From: Planctomycetota bacterium
GTDB taxonomy: Bacteria; Planctomycetota; UBA1135; JACQFD01
Direction: 5' to 3'
Length of the DNA: 64,000 bases
Assembly (NCBI GenBank): GCA_016200225.1
Contig: JACQFD010000021.1
Location: 415,073 to 479,072, forward strand
Shown: positions 32,993 to 43,061 of the stretch, piece by piece
Layout: every line of letters starts with the position of its first letter
Numbering within the stretch: the stretch's first letter is position 1
Position numbers and translations under genes: made by a program
The notes under the pieces: generated by a model
The model's input: the letters and a program-made list of their open reading frames with translations, nothing else
What the model was told of the DNA's origin: nothing
The model's database searches: none

Positions 32993-33394
32993 TCAAGACT
33001 GTCCGGGGACGGATTTTTTTGAAAATGCCTCCGGCAACAATGTTGAAAGCCGTGTTCGCCTCACTTCGCCCGTCGAACAGGCCATTAATATTTCCATATC
33101 ATCACAGAACTCGGCGAGCACTTGCCGGCATGCGCCACACGGAGTGATCACTTGATCTCCGGAAGAGTAGACGGCAACACGTTTCAATTTTTTTGCTCCC
33201 ATGGACAGCGCGTGAAACACGGCCGCCCGTTCGGCACAAATCGTCAGACCGAAACTTGCATTTTCAACATTACAACCTTGAAACACCCTGCCATCGGATG
33301 CTTCGACAGTGCAACCGATTCTTAGTTTCGAATACGGAGCGTAAGCAACCGCGGCGGTCTGCTCGGCCACGGCGAAGAGGTTTCGTTCATCCAT
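32993..33394 (-). CDS. cdd: Cytidine deaminase
   Basis: Deaminates cytidine and deoxycytidine in pyrimidine salvage. The 133 residues match the homotetrameric class. The first zinc ligand and catalytic Glu are in FGLTICAERAAVFHAL (C-A-E), and the second pair of Cys in ITPCGACRQVLAEF. The substrate loop YAPYSKLRIG and GCNVENASFG are also present. The ATG at 33394 fits the family start. It lacks the neighbours' AT/CpG texture, so recent acquisition is possible. Confidence 0.94.
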   Translation of the reverse strand: MDERNLFAVAEQTAAVAYAPYSKLRIGCTVEASDGRVFQGCNVENASFGLTICAERAAVFHALSMGAKKLKRVAVYSSGDQVITPCGACRQVLAEFCDDMEILMACSTGEVRRTRLSTLLPEAFSKKSVPGQS

Positions 33395-33456
33395 TGCGAA
33401 ACCAATTTACCTTCCGCTGCCTGAATTCGCAGTCGGAAGCAGCGGAGAACGGGATG

Positions 33457-33963
33457 TTAATACGGAACTGAGTCTTCTCCCTCGTCTTGCGAACTACTCT
33501 GCGTACTGCTCAACGGCTCGGCTCCCTGCACACTCGACGATTCAAAGACCGAGGACGATTCCTCCTGCGTAAGCGCCTCGACCCCCGCGAATGGAACCCG
33601 ATTAGCAATAATTCGTCTTTGAGTCACTGGATCGACTCGCTCTTGCGAATAGACCGTCACTTTTCCGCGCCGACCTTCGACATCGGACGACGAGATCTCC
33701 TGCGGCCCGTTCACGGGAACACCGAGGCGCGACAAAATTAGCTTCGTGCGCCGCAGTCCCACGGACGCAAAAGAAAGATTGTCCCAAGCCGCCGTTCGCC
33801 CGGCGAAGGGTCCCTCGAGAACAATCCAACGAATACCCCATCGTTCGACGCCGTCGTTTCCCGGTCGAACGCGGACCTCCGCCACTTGGCAAATGTAGGT
33901 TCCGTTGGGAACGCTCGAGTAGTTGTCACAATTCTCAATTTGGTCAAAGTCGACATGTACCAT
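33457..33963 (-). CDS. Phage-type DUF669-like protein with an acidic SSB-like tail
   Basis: 168 residues with a GGGAG site 6 nt before the ATG. The N-terminal domain fits DUF669, found in phage recombination/replication cassettes: NCDNYSSVPNGTYICQVAEV, GVERWGIRWIVLEGPFAGRT and AAWDNLSFASVGLRRTKL, then LSRLGV. The last 30 residues are Ser/Glu-rich and disordered, ending in GEDSVPY, which resembles the D/E-rich hydrophobic tip of single-strand DNA-binding proteins. No phage genes surround it. Base use differs from native neighbours. A role in DNA repair or annealing is inference. Confidence 0.7.
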   Translation of the reverse strand: MVHVDFDQIENCDNYSSVPNGTYICQVAEVRVRPGNDGVERWGIRWIVLEGPFAGRTAAWDNLSFASVGLRRTKLILSRLGVPVNGPQEISSSDVEGRRGKVTVYSQERVDPVTQRRIIANRVPFAGVEALTQEESSSVFESSSVQGAEPLSSTQSSSQDEGEDSVPY

Positions 33964-34276
33964 GGGTTACTCCCGCCGAGGGGTCGGCGTCGTCAAGCTG
34001 TTTATAGATAGACGCGCGCGCCTGCCATAATCGGTGCGGCGGTCGACCGTCTTTGACCTGGAACCAGACCATAACCAGCTTTTGGAAAGTGAGTTAACGC
34101 CGAAGCCCGTGGCAGGTACGTGTGACAGGAATGTCGCACGAATCCGCGTCAATTCTGACACCCCTTGAGTTCAATCGCTAATTACGGATGCTTGCGGTTA
34201 TCAGAAAGGATCCCGAAACCCGAAATCCACTTGGTGGTTTTGCAGATCGTCACCTTCTCTTTTTTGGAACTACTCG

Positions 34277-35200
34277 ATGCTCACGGCCACGTTGATCACT
34301 GCAATATTTGCAATCCTCGCGCCATCCCCCCAAGGCAAAGGCGGAGGAGGCGGCGGTTATTTTTCCCCGGCGCGACAGCTCGTTGGCGCGCTCCAATTTG
34401 ATAAGGTCGATACCAATAAAGACGGATTTGTAACTCCGGAAGAATTAACAAAAACCACGTTTGCGTGGCTCGATAAGAATTCCGACAAGTCGCTTGATAA
34501 AGATGAACTCAAGCGCCTTCCCGCCGATCCAAATATGAAGGATCCGCGCGACAAGGGCAAAGACGACAAAGGCGGCAGCAAAGACAAACCCAAGGGCAAC
34601 GCGACGAGCAACGGGAAGGGCGGCGCGGCCGACGTCGGCGCGATGTATCTCGAATTGATGGATACAAACAAAGACGGCAAAGTATCCGCCACCGAATTTA
34701 AGATTCCCGACGGCTGGTTCGAGGAAATTGATAAGAACGCCGACGGCAAAATCTCCAAGGACGAATACTTAAATAAAGAAAGCAAGAATAAAGACGGCGA
34801 AAAGGGAAAGGAGAAAGATCCCGAAAAAGATAAGAACAAACAAAAGCCGGACATGAAAGCCACGATGGCAAAACTCGCCAACATGACGCCGGACGAAGTT
34901 GTGAAGGAATACGATACGAACAAAGACGGACTCGTCAGCGAAGACGAATGGCCGCTGCCGAAGGGCTTCAATCTCGCCGATACCAACGGAGACGGCGCGC
35001 TCGATAAAGAAGAGATCGCCGGAGCGTTGAAGTTCATGAAAAACAGTATGAAAGGCAAGGTGGGGAAGCCTGCCGACGGCGGCAAAGGCGACACGCCGCC
35101 CGAAAAACATAAGAAGGGCGGCGACGGCGATTCCGGGACGGACGAGAAGAAACCTGCGCCAAAGCCGGAGCCGAAGCCGGGCGAAAATCCGCCGCAGTAA
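34277..35200 (+). CDS. Secreted EF-hand protein
   Basis: 307 residues with an N-terminal hydrophobic signal (LTATLITAIFAILA). Six EF-hand loops lie in three pairs: DTNKDGFVTPEE, DKNSDKSLDKDE, DTNKDGKVSATE, DKNADGKISKDE, DTNKDGLVSEDE and DTNGDGALDKEE, separated by Lys/Asp-rich linkers. The C-terminus is Pro/Lys-rich. It probably binds calcium outside the cytoplasm. The 33964-34276 gap upstream of the gene has no convincing feature. A long antisense open frame here is a composition artefact. Confidence 0.85.
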   Translation: MLTATLITAIFAILAPSPQGKGGGGGGYFSPARQLVGALQFDKVDTNKDGFVTPEELTKTTFAWLDKNSDKSLDKDELKRLPADPNMKDPRDKGKDDKGGSKDKPKGNATSNGKGGAADVGAMYLELMDTNKDGKVSATEFKIPDGWFEEIDKNADGKISKDEYLNKESKNKDGEKGKEKDPEKDKNKQKPDMKATMAKLANMTPDEVVKEYDTNKDGLVSEDEWPLPKGFNLADTNGDGALDKEEIAGALKFMKNSMKGKVGKPADGGKGDTPPEKHKKGGDGDSGTDEKKPAPKPEPKPGENPPQ

Positions 35201-35230
35201 CGCGGGTCGACCCAGCTGGTATTAACAAAA

Positions 35231-35262
35231 AGCGCGAGGCACAAGTCCTCGCGCTTTTTTTT
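35231..35262 (+). terminator. Rho-independent terminator
   Basis: AGCGCGAGG (35231-35239) pairs with CCTCGCGCT (35247-35255), closed by a short loop and followed by seven more T. It ends the EF-hand gene 30 bp after its stop. A second hairpin, TTGCCTT..AAGGCAA (about 35278-35298), lies just before eno. Confidence 0.88.
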
Positions 35263-35340
35263 AATTTATGAATTTTTTGCCTTGTCCTTCGAAGGCAATC
35301 CTTAAACTCGTCGTCCCGCGAAGCGCCCGATTCAAAGTAA

Positions 35341-36618
<1,278 letters not shown>

Positions 36619-36651
36619 TTTTTATCAGGCTCGTTAATCATTAATTAAATA

Positions 36652-36927
36652 ATGTTCAACTTCAAAAATTTCTCCTGGTCGACGCCGATATCGACGCTCA
36701 TTCTCGCCGGAGCCGCGGGCTGGCTCGCCGTTTCCGGAACCCTTCCCGCAATGAAATCGCGAGACGCGGCACAAAAGAAGAACGTCGAACTCCGCCGCCG
36801 CAAAGACGCCATCGCCGCCGGAATCATCGCTTACAAATCTGAAGCGCTCGCGCTGCGCACGGACTATCAGTACAATCGTAGAATATATAGAACCATCACC
36901 CGCGGCGGGCCGGAGCCTGGGGATTAA
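36652..36927 (+). CDS. FtsB/DivIC-like septum formation initiator protein
   Basis: 91 residues. One membrane segment (ISTLILAGAAGWLAVSG) is followed by a charged, coiled-coil-prone region (RDAAQKKNVELRRRKDAIAA), the layout of FtsB/DivIC. The position 33 bp after eno is typical of ftsB in many bacteria. It lacks the strongly conserved terminal FtsB signature, so the assignment rests on size, topology and neighbour. If right, it links FtsQ and FtsL in the divisome. Confidence 0.6.
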   Translation: MFNFKNFSWSTPISTLILAGAAGWLAVSGTLPAMKSRDAAQKKNVELRRRKDAIAAGIIAYKSEALALRTDYQYNRRIYRTITRGGPEPGD

Positions 36928-36933
36928 TAATTA

Positions 36934-37575
36934 TTAAGAGCTTGCCGCGCCCGAGAATAGAGAGCCAAGTTCTTTCTTAATATCCTCGGCGAATTCGGCG
37001 AAGCCGTTGTCGGACCGATCGGCGATGACATGTACGCGAACTTTTTTGGCGAGCGTCTCCAGGCGATCGGAGAATTTTTCTTTTGTAATTTTCTTCTCGC
37101 CGAGTCGTTGCAATTCGTCTTTGGGCGATTTTGCTTTGATATTCACTTCAGCCGGGTCAACCTCGAATACTCCGGCAACGACATGGCGATCGGGAAGTAG
37201 CCAAGCCTCGCCGTGAGGAATTGCCTCGCCAATGGCCAGCGGAACTCGAATTGCCTGCAAACGTGCATCTGTGCGCGTACTTCGCAATTCACGAACACGC
37301 GCGCCATCGGCATCGCGATCTCGGTCCACGACTGCGACAATAGCACGGCCAATGCCATTATGATTCTCGTCAATAATATATTGTAATTTCTTTGCGTATC
37401 CTTGGAGCCGAGCCTTCTTGTCGCGATTATGGAATCGGAGGTCTTTCCAATGTCGCGGCGAAAACGACGTGATCGACCTGCATTCCGGTTTGGATTCCAG
37501 TATATTATGAATAATGTGAGGCAGGGCCTTCGCGTCCCTTTCCCCATCCACGAGAAGATGTATTTCAACGCTCAT
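36934..37575 (-). CDS. DUF4276-like protein with TOPRIM-type acidic residues (putative effector)
   Basis: 213 residues. The arrangement fits a TOPRIM-like nuclease fold: LLVDGERDAKAL near residue 12 carries the Glu, AIVAVVDRDRDADG near 84-88 the Asp-x-Asp pair, and HGEAWLLPD near 121-129 is the usual DUF4276 motif. A Lys-rich helical region follows. It lies 12 bp after the ATPase gene on the same strand, so they form one transcript. By analogy with ATPase-TOPRIM pairs it may be a nuclease effector controlled by the ATPase. Codon use differs from native genes, suggesting transfer. Confidence 0.7.
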   Translation of the reverse strand: MSVEIHLLVDGERDAKALPHIIHNILESKPECRSITSFSPRHWKDLRFHNRDKKARLQGYAKKLQYIIDENHNGIGRAIVAVVDRDRDADGARVRELRSTRTDARLQAIRVPLAIGEAIPHGEAWLLPDRHVVAGVFEVDPAEVNIKAKSPKDELQRLGEKKITKEKFSDRLETLAKKVRVHVIADRSDNGFAEFAEDIKKELGSLFSGAASS

Positions 37576-37587
37576 GTTAGAATATGA

Positions 37588-38568
37588 TTACGTGGGCTTT
37601 TCAGGTTTAACCAATCCGGCTTCTCCGCGATTATACCAAAGTTCGCCAAGCATGAAGTCGTCCAAGAAATGCTTAAGGCCATCGCGATCGACAGGCGCGA
37701 CACGTGCGTCACCTTCGGGGCCACGCTGAAATACTAGCACTTGATCTTCGTTGAGATCGACGCGATCCAATAGGTATGGCGAATGCGTGGATACGATGAT
37801 CTGCACGGGTTGACGATTCTGCCCTGCTTTTGTAAGTGATCGTAAAACAGTTACGACGTCACTTAAGCGCGCAGGATGGAGGCCATTTTCCGGCTCTTCA
37901 ATGAGTATGGTCCGTGGCGGATTTGGATGATGAGCCAGACAAAGAAAATATAATAATATCTTGACTCCAGTTGAAACTTCGCTCTGATTTAGTTCATTCT
38001 TTCCTTCAAAGACGAAGGTTACAGTTCGATATTCCGCGTTGTTTGCACGAACTCGTATGTCATCCAGCCCGCCGACCAGTTTGCGCGCTTCGCCTAAAAT
38101 ATTATCAAATCGAACTCGATCTACTCTTAATAAATGCTCCAGAAATCCCGGAACCCAGGAAAAGTCAGAGGACAAGCCCGGAGTGCCGCCAGCGTCGGGA
38201 ATTGCCGAACCAGCCAATACCGGTTGGTTCGTCGGCAAGTGAAGCAGGAACGCGGGGCCACTCGCGTCCTTCAATCGCGTCGCTCCACCATCAAACGCAG
38301 GATTGGAATTATGTGATATTTGAAGATTAGCGAAAAACGAGTCTCCTTGGCTGACGGTCTTCAGACGAAATTGTGCAGGAACATTGGAATTCCGGCGCCA
38401 AATATCATCTGGTCCGCGGTTTCCCGTGAGGCTCAAGCATCTCTGAATCGCCAACAAAAAACTCGACTTCCCCGAATTGTTAGCACCAATCAGAACCGTG
38501 AGAGGCTTCAATTCCACATCCACGTCGCGGAGCATTCGGAAGTTTTGAATTTTGATTTGTTCAATCAT
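37588..38568 (-). CDS. AAA/ABC-type ATPase of the OLD/AbiEi-like defence type
   Basis: 326 residues, a compact SMC-like ATPase. Walker A is GANNSGKSS (from residue 28), an ABC-signature-like EVSTGVKILLYF near 198, Walker B ILIEEPENGLHP (221-232), and H-switch VSTHSPYLLDRV (259-269). The C-terminus has the GELWYNRGEAGL motif frequent in this family. No coiled-coil insert is seen. Base use lacks the native AT/CpG texture. It precedes the DUF4276-like gene by 12 bp. The likely job is to sense an infection signal and release its partner. The specific system is not identified. Confidence 0.75.
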   Translation of the reverse strand: MIEQIKIQNFRMLRDVDVELKPLTVLIGANNSGKSSFLLAIQRCLSLTGNRGPDDIWRRNSNVPAQFRLKTVSQGDSFFANLQISHNSNPAFDGGATRLKDASGPAFLLHLPTNQPVLAGSAIPDAGGTPGLSSDFSWVPGFLEHLLRVDRVRFDNILGEARKLVGGLDDIRVRANNAEYRTVTFVFEGKNELNQSEVSTGVKILLYFLCLAHHPNPPRTILIEEPENGLHPARLSDVVTVLRSLTKAGQNRQPVQIIVSTHSPYLLDRVDLNEDQVLVFQRGPEGDARVAPVDRDGLKHFLDDFMLGELWYNRGEAGLVKPEKPT

Positions 38569-38817
38569 GTGAATTGCGATTCAGTATAGCCGTTATTCAT
38601 TTGGAACAAGGCGGCAGAGACGTGCTCGTCCAGTTCCTTCGCATTGGGAAGCCGTACTCCTTCACCATCCGTGACACTTCAGTCGCGGCTCTGTGACTCG
38701 ACCGAAGTCTGGTACTCACTTTGTCCGGGATTGCGCCTCGAATGCGTCGTGACGGGAAAATCTACACAATCCGTGGCAGGATCGGGCGACACAACGCAAT
38801 CGTCAAATCCGAGCGCC

Positions 38818-39408
38818 ATGTCCATTTCTCCGCCACCCACCGCCGTCTCTTTTTCCTCCGCGGCGGGTACGTGGATGAAGATCGGATTATTTAATTTTGG
38901 CGGGCCGGCGGCGCAGATTGCTATGTTGCATCGCGTGGTCGTGGAGGAGAAACGTTGGGTTGGCGAGGAGCGGTTCATGCGCGCGTTGAATTATTGTATG
39001 TTGTTGCCGGGGCCCGAAGCGCAACAACTTGCTACATATCTTGGATGGCTGCTGCACGGCTGGCGCGGCGCGATGGCCGCCGGAACATTATTTATATTTC
39101 CCGGCGCGGCGGTGATTTTCGCGTCGGCCGCCGATCGTTAAAAAACCATTCCGCGCGCGATCGCGGTCGTCGGCGTTATATTAAATCTTTCTGTAGTATT
39201 CTCGTTTTATACACTTTTCAGGAGTGTGCGAACGGCGGAGGCGTGGCCGCTGCATTTTAACGCTCCGGATCCTGCGTCGCTCGACGTTTTCGCGCTCGCG
39301 CTGGCCGCCGTTTCGGGAATACTATTATTTCGCTTCAAGGCGGGGATACCCGTCACGCTTGCCGTGAGCCCGCTGCTCGGCGTGCTCGTGCGGCTGTTTG
39401 CGCGGTGA
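38818..39408 (+). pseudogene. Chromate transporter chrA, internally deleted and interrupted
   Basis: The start (from ATG 38818) encodes the N-terminal ChrA segment: KIGLFNFGGPAAQIAMLHRV, then LNYCMLLPGPEAQQLATYLG. The frame meets TAA at 39139-39141. Continuing in the same frame gives AIAVVGVILNLSVVFSFYTL and LFRFKAGIPVTLAVSPLLG, typical of the C-terminal end. Roughly 200 residues of the middle are missing. A broken gene is the simplest view. It borders the foreign ATPase pair, so an insertion there may have damaged it. Confidence 0.8.
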
Positions 39409-39545
39409 AGCGCCGGACCGTCCGGCGTCGGATCCTCGACGGATTCCATTTCAATCCTTCGAGCGGATTCGATCCGTGAAGGTCCCTTGATTTTTTGTAT
39501 AAGATCGCCGATGCTCGAAAATGAAACCAATAACCGTAAACGAGA

Positions 39546-40241
39546 ATGGCCGTCCGCGCGCTGACGTTTGATTGTTATGGAACGCTCGTCGATTGGGAGC
39601 GGGGCCTCTTGCGCGATTTGCGCGCGGGACTGGCCGAACCGCTCGCGGCGGCGGACGAGGAATTGTTATCATGGTACGCGGACGCCGAATCGAATGCCGA
39701 ATCGGGCGTTTTTCGTAAATATAAAGATATCCTGCGGGTCGCGCTCGCGGGCGTGGGGCGGCGGGCAGGCGCGGACGTGCGCGACCCGGATGCGCTCGTG
39801 AAGGGATTGCCGGAATGGCCGGTTTTTCCGGACGTGCCGCACACGCTCCGAGCCCTTTCATTAAATTTCAGGATTTGTGTCGTATCGAACGTCGATCTCG
39901 ATCTTTTCTTGCAAACCCAGAAACGGCTCGGCGTCGCGTTTCATGAAATTGTAACGGCAGATCAAATTGAATCTTATAAACCGCAATTGAAGCATTTTAA
40001 CGAAGCGATTCGGAGGCTCGCGGTCGCGCCCGACGAAATATTACATGTGGCTCAGAGCTTATATCACGATCACGTGCCGGCGAAAACGCTCGGCTTACGA
40101 ACGGCGTGGATCGACCGGCGCGGCGGACGCGGCGGCGGCGCGACGCCCCCGCCCGCGAGCGACGTAAAGCCCGATCTTACATTTTCCTCGCTTGCGGATT
40201 TCGCCCGCCATATCATTCCCGCGCGAACGCGAACATGTTAA
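39546..40241 (+). CDS. HAD-family hydrolase, haloacid-dehalogenase type II-like
   Basis: 231 residues. Motif I is TFDCYGTLVDW with the nucleophile Asp, motif II is CVVSNVDLD, a Lys is expected near KPQLKHF, and motif IV lies in LHVAQSLYHDHVPAKTLGL. This pattern resembles L-2-haloacid dehalogenase, though many such proteins are general phosphatases. The end overlaps the next gene, whose ATG is at 40235. The 39409-39545 gap contains a CGCCGGAC/GTCCGGCG inverted repeat and nothing else notable. Confidence 0.88.
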   Translation: MAVRALTFDCYGTLVDWERGLLRDLRAGLAEPLAAADEELLSWYADAESNAESGVFRKYKDILRVALAGVGRRAGADVRDPDALVKGLPEWPVFPDVPHTLRALSLNFRICVVSNVDLDLFLQTQKRLGVAFHEIVTADQIESYKPQLKHFNEAIRRLAVAPDEILHVAQSLYHDHVPAKTLGLRTAWIDRRGGRGGGATPPPASDVKPDLTFSSLADFARHIIPARTRTC

Positions 40242-42289
40242 TAATCACAAGCGCATGGATTCTCGGCCTCGCCGCAATTTTTCAAGGCGGCAACGTCGAG
40301 CCCGATCCGGGGTTGCCGGGCGACGAGGGACCGCTCCGTTCGCAGGCATTCGTACCGTTGATACCCGATTCGTCGCTGCCGAAAATTAATGAAACAATAC
40401 CGCTGATGGTGGATTCGGCGGGAATTGCATTTTCACAATTGCGAAACGTGCTGCGCGAAGCGCGCCAGGCGGGACAGGGCCCCCTCATGCCCAGCCTTCT
40501 CATGCCCGCCAATCGCGACGAAAGCGCTCCGCGCCTTTATTATGATTTAACGGTTATGATGCGGCGCGCGGCCGTCTCGCTCGCGGGCAAGCCGCTCGAA
40601 TTATACAATTCTGACGCGGGCTCCGCGCAGGCCGAACTCGCGGCGTCGATCACGCTGCCCGAACTCGTCGCGCGCGCCACCGCCTATCCGCGGACCGAGT
40701 CGTCAAGCCGCGCGCTTTTATTAGTATTCGATTTGTTACTCGAGCGCGGCGATCTCGCGGGCGCCCGCGCGGCCGTGAAGCGCGTGATTGATTCGGGGGC
40801 GGGGACCGCGATCGAGCGCGCGCAGTGGTGGAAACGCGAACGCGCGCTCGCATCCGCGCTCGGCGACGGCGCGCCCGCGAACATTAGCGATGCGGAAATC
40901 GGCCGCCTCGCCGCGACGGGCGCGGTTTCGCCGAAGGATTTTATCAATTCGAAAGTTACAAAACCGTCGCCCGCGATCGCCGCGTTCGCGGAACGGTGGC
41001 GCTTTCCCGTTCCGCCGCCGGAATTTAAAGTTAATTTAACCGAACCGATCGAACGCTCCGCGGCCGACATGGGCGACCGGATCGCGATACAAACACTTGG
41101 CGATTTGTTTATTCTCGATGCGAAGACAGGCGCCGTCCGCCAGCGAATCCTCGATTTGTCCGCCCGCGCGACCGCTGCCGCTCCCGCGCCCGACGCTTCC
41201 GCGAACGAGGCGGATAAAAAATTAGCATTCCTCGGCAAGCGCCGCGCGCGGCCGTCGACCGACGGACGATTCTTGGCGGCGACCGCCGGCGGCTCGATCT
41301 GGGTATATGAAAAAACCGACGCGCGCGTTAATTTATTATGGTCGCGCGCCGCGGGAAAACTAACAAACACACCGTCGGCCGAGATTAAGGATCAGGATAG
41401 TTTATTTTATTGCGACGGCGCGCTCGCGGTGGGCGGCCGGATCTTTACAGCTTCGATCCATCTCGCCGGCGACACGTCGACGTTTTTGGACGCATTCGAC
41501 GCCGCGACCGGTGCCCAATTATATCATCGAATGATCGCGAAGGGCAGCAGCGCGACGCCGAAGGACGAGCGCCGCTTCGTCGGCCGGATCGACGCCGTTG
41601 CGCCGCAGCCGCTTCTTTATCATGGCGGTGTGATTATTATAGCAACCGAACTGGGGATCGTGGCCGCCGTCGATCCGCTCGACGGCGAAATCGCGTGGCT
41701 TCTGCGCCTGCAGCGCTCGGCCCAGCCTCAGGGTTACGAAGCGAGCGCGCCGGCCGCGGCAGGATCTATTGTATATTTAAGTCCAAGCGATTCGGATTAT
41801 TTATATGCTCTCGAATTGGATCTCGCGCCCCCGCAGGCGGGAATGCCGGGCGCCGCGGTTCCATTGCCGATGGCCTTCGATCGCGCGCCCCAGCGCCGCC
41901 GCGATGCATTATTTTCAAGACTCGCGGGCGCGGTGGATTCGCGGTCGTTATTGTATGGTCGCGAACAGCAAGTGCGCCGCACGTTGACATCGTTCGATTT
42001 CAATCCGGCGACGCGCATGCTCGACAACGAACCGATGGGCCCCGGCGAACAGCCGGTCGGACTGCCGCTGATTCTCGGGCAGAATATATTCATTCCGACG
42101 AATCACGGAATTACTCTTTATGTCGCCGAGCGCCCTGTGCGCGACGTCTGGCAATTGCCTCTGCCCGTGGATCCGTCGACGCGCCTGCCCCTTCGCGGCG
42201 ACGAGGCGCTCGGGGATTTGTATAAAGTCGAGGGCGGGATCGTTTCGTGCGGGAAAAGCTGGATTATTTGTTACGACGTGAAGGATTGA
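40235..42289 (+). CDS. Secreted PQQ-like beta-propeller protein
   Basis: From the ATG at 40235 there are about 684 residues, a short hydrophobic signal (LIITSAWILGLAAIFQGG), a helical N-terminal half (about 60-270) and a C-terminal beta-propeller. Its blades carry the PQQ/WD-type signature: IQTLGDLFILDAKTGAVRQR, LAGDTSTFLDAFDAATGAQL, IATELGIVAAVDPLDGEIAW and GSIVYLSPSDSDYLYAL. No cofactor-binding enzyme motif is visible. It may be an outer-membrane or periplasmic assembly factor like BamB. It overlaps the HAD gene by 7 nt and ends convergent to the NIPSNAP gene. Confidence 0.75.
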   Translation: MLIITSAWILGLAAIFQGGNVEPDPGLPGDEGPLRSQAFVPLIPDSSLPKINETIPLMVDSAGIAFSQLRNVLREARQAGQGPLMPSLLMPANRDESAPRLYYDLTVMMRRAAVSLAGKPLELYNSDAGSAQAELAASITLPELVARATAYPRTESSSRALLLVFDLLLERGDLAGARAAVKRVIDSGAGTAIERAQWWKRERALASALGDGAPANISDAEIGRLAATGAVSPKDFINSKVTKPSPAIAAFAERWRFPVPPPEFKVNLTEPIERSAADMGDRIAIQTLGDLFILDAKTGAVRQRILDLSARATAAAPAPDASANEADKKLAFLGKRRARPSTDGRFLAATAGGSIWVYEKTDARVNLLWSRAAGKLTNTPSAEIKDQDSLFYCDGALAVGGRIFTASIHLAGDTSTFLDAFDAATGAQLYHRMIAKGSSATPKDERRFVGRIDAVAPQPLLYHGGVIIIATELGIVAAVDPLDGEIAWLLRLQRSAQPQGYEASAPAAAGSIVYLSPSDSDYLYALELDLAPPQAGMPGAAVPLPMAFDRAPQRRRDALFSRLAGAVDSRSLLYGREQQVRRTLTSFDFNPATRMLDNEPMGPGEQPVGLPLILGQNIFIPTNHGITLYVAERPVRDVWQLPLPVDPSTRLPLRGDEALGDLYKVEGGIVSCGKSWIICYDVKD

Positions 42290-42344
42290 TCCGCGCATCT
42301 TCGAGATACGTCACAACGGCCGCGTTGTTGGCGTGCCCTTTCAT

Positions 42345-42358
42345 GAGTAATATTACTC
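42345..42358. promoter_or_regulatory. AT-rich palindrome between convergent genes
   Basis: GAGTAAT/ATTACTC is a perfect 14-bp palindrome in the 76-bp gap between convergent genes. A short ACAACG..CGTTGT hairpin (42313-42328) lies nearby. Both could help transcription end in each direction. No gene fits the gap. Confidence 0.35.
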
Positions 42359-42365
42359 TTATTAA

Positions 42366-43061
42366 TTAACAATCGACGGGGTCGTGGCCGCCGATGCGTG
42401 CCGCGGCGACGGGCTCGAGATCGCGAACGACGCGCTCCTCGATCACGCCCATCGCCCTCGGTTTGAATTTCGAAAGCCACAATTCGCTTTCGTATATTTC
42501 CTTGCTCAACCTTATTTTCGTTTCGAAATCCGCGAATTCGCGAAGCCACAAAAAGCGTTCGCTATTTTGATAATCGGCGCACCACCACGCGAGCACGCGC
42601 ACGCCGCGTTCGCCGACGAGACGCCGGACGTCCTCGAAGAACGCTAACATTCTCGGAAGCGCGTTCGACGCAAGTCGGTAGTGCCGCAATTCATGGAATC
42701 CGCGATCGCGCGGTCCTTTCGCGAGTTCGAATGCCTGAACGGGAGTCATGTCGAACGTCTCGACGTTCTTTACAATTTTGTCCGAGCGCGCTTTTAAATG
42801 TTCGAGCCAGAGCGATGATTTATACAATCGATCGACGGCCGCGTTTTTGTGCTCATTATTCTTAAATTCACGAATCCAAACGATCTCCGCGTTCGCGCCT
42901 TTCGGCCTTCCGTGCGTCCGCCACATCCCCGGCACGCGGATTTCCGACGCGCGCAAGGCGGCGCGCAGGCCGTTCGTCCCGTCGCCTTGGAAGAAATGAA
43001 TGAAATCGTCGGGCAAAACGCCTTCGTGAAGTTCAAAAATGCGGATTTCGTGAATGGTCAT
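42366..43061 (-). CDS. NIPSNAP-family protein with two repeats
   Basis: 231 residues made of two similar ferredoxin-like halves. The first ends VWIREFKNNEHKN.., LYKSSLWLEHLK; the second ends FLWLREFADFETKIRL, IYESELWLSKFK. This is the NIPSNAP (dimeric alpha/beta barrel) pattern, tandemly repeated. Function is not known for bacterial members. The ATG overlaps the permease stop in an ATGA, so the pair is likely translationally coupled. Confidence 0.82.
   Translation of the reverse strand: MTIHEIRIFELHEGVLPDDFIHFFQGDGTNGLRAALRASEIRVPGMWRTHGRPKGANAEIVWIREFKNNEHKNAAVDRLYKSSLWLEHLKARSDKIVKNVETFDMTPVQAFELAKGPRDRGFHELRHYRLASNALPRMLAFFEDVRRLVGERGVRVLAWWCADYQNSERFLWLREFADFETKIRLSKEIYESELWLSKFKPRAMGVIEERVVRDLEPVAAARIGGHDPVDC

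Noticed and set aside
33967..34161. 64-codon frame just upstream of the DUF669-like gene
   Set aside because: Ser/Arg-rich, no family or ribosome binding site seen; placement alone is not enough.
34357..35244. 295-codon antisense open frame across the EF-hand gene
   Set aside because: It mirrors the Lys/Asp-rich codons of the real gene, yields low-complexity Ser/Pro/Phe sequence and has no family likeness.
40684..41370. 228-codon minus-strand frame over the beta-propeller gene
   Set aside because: Arg/Ala/Ser-rich shadow without motifs; the plus-strand frame has the recognisable blades.
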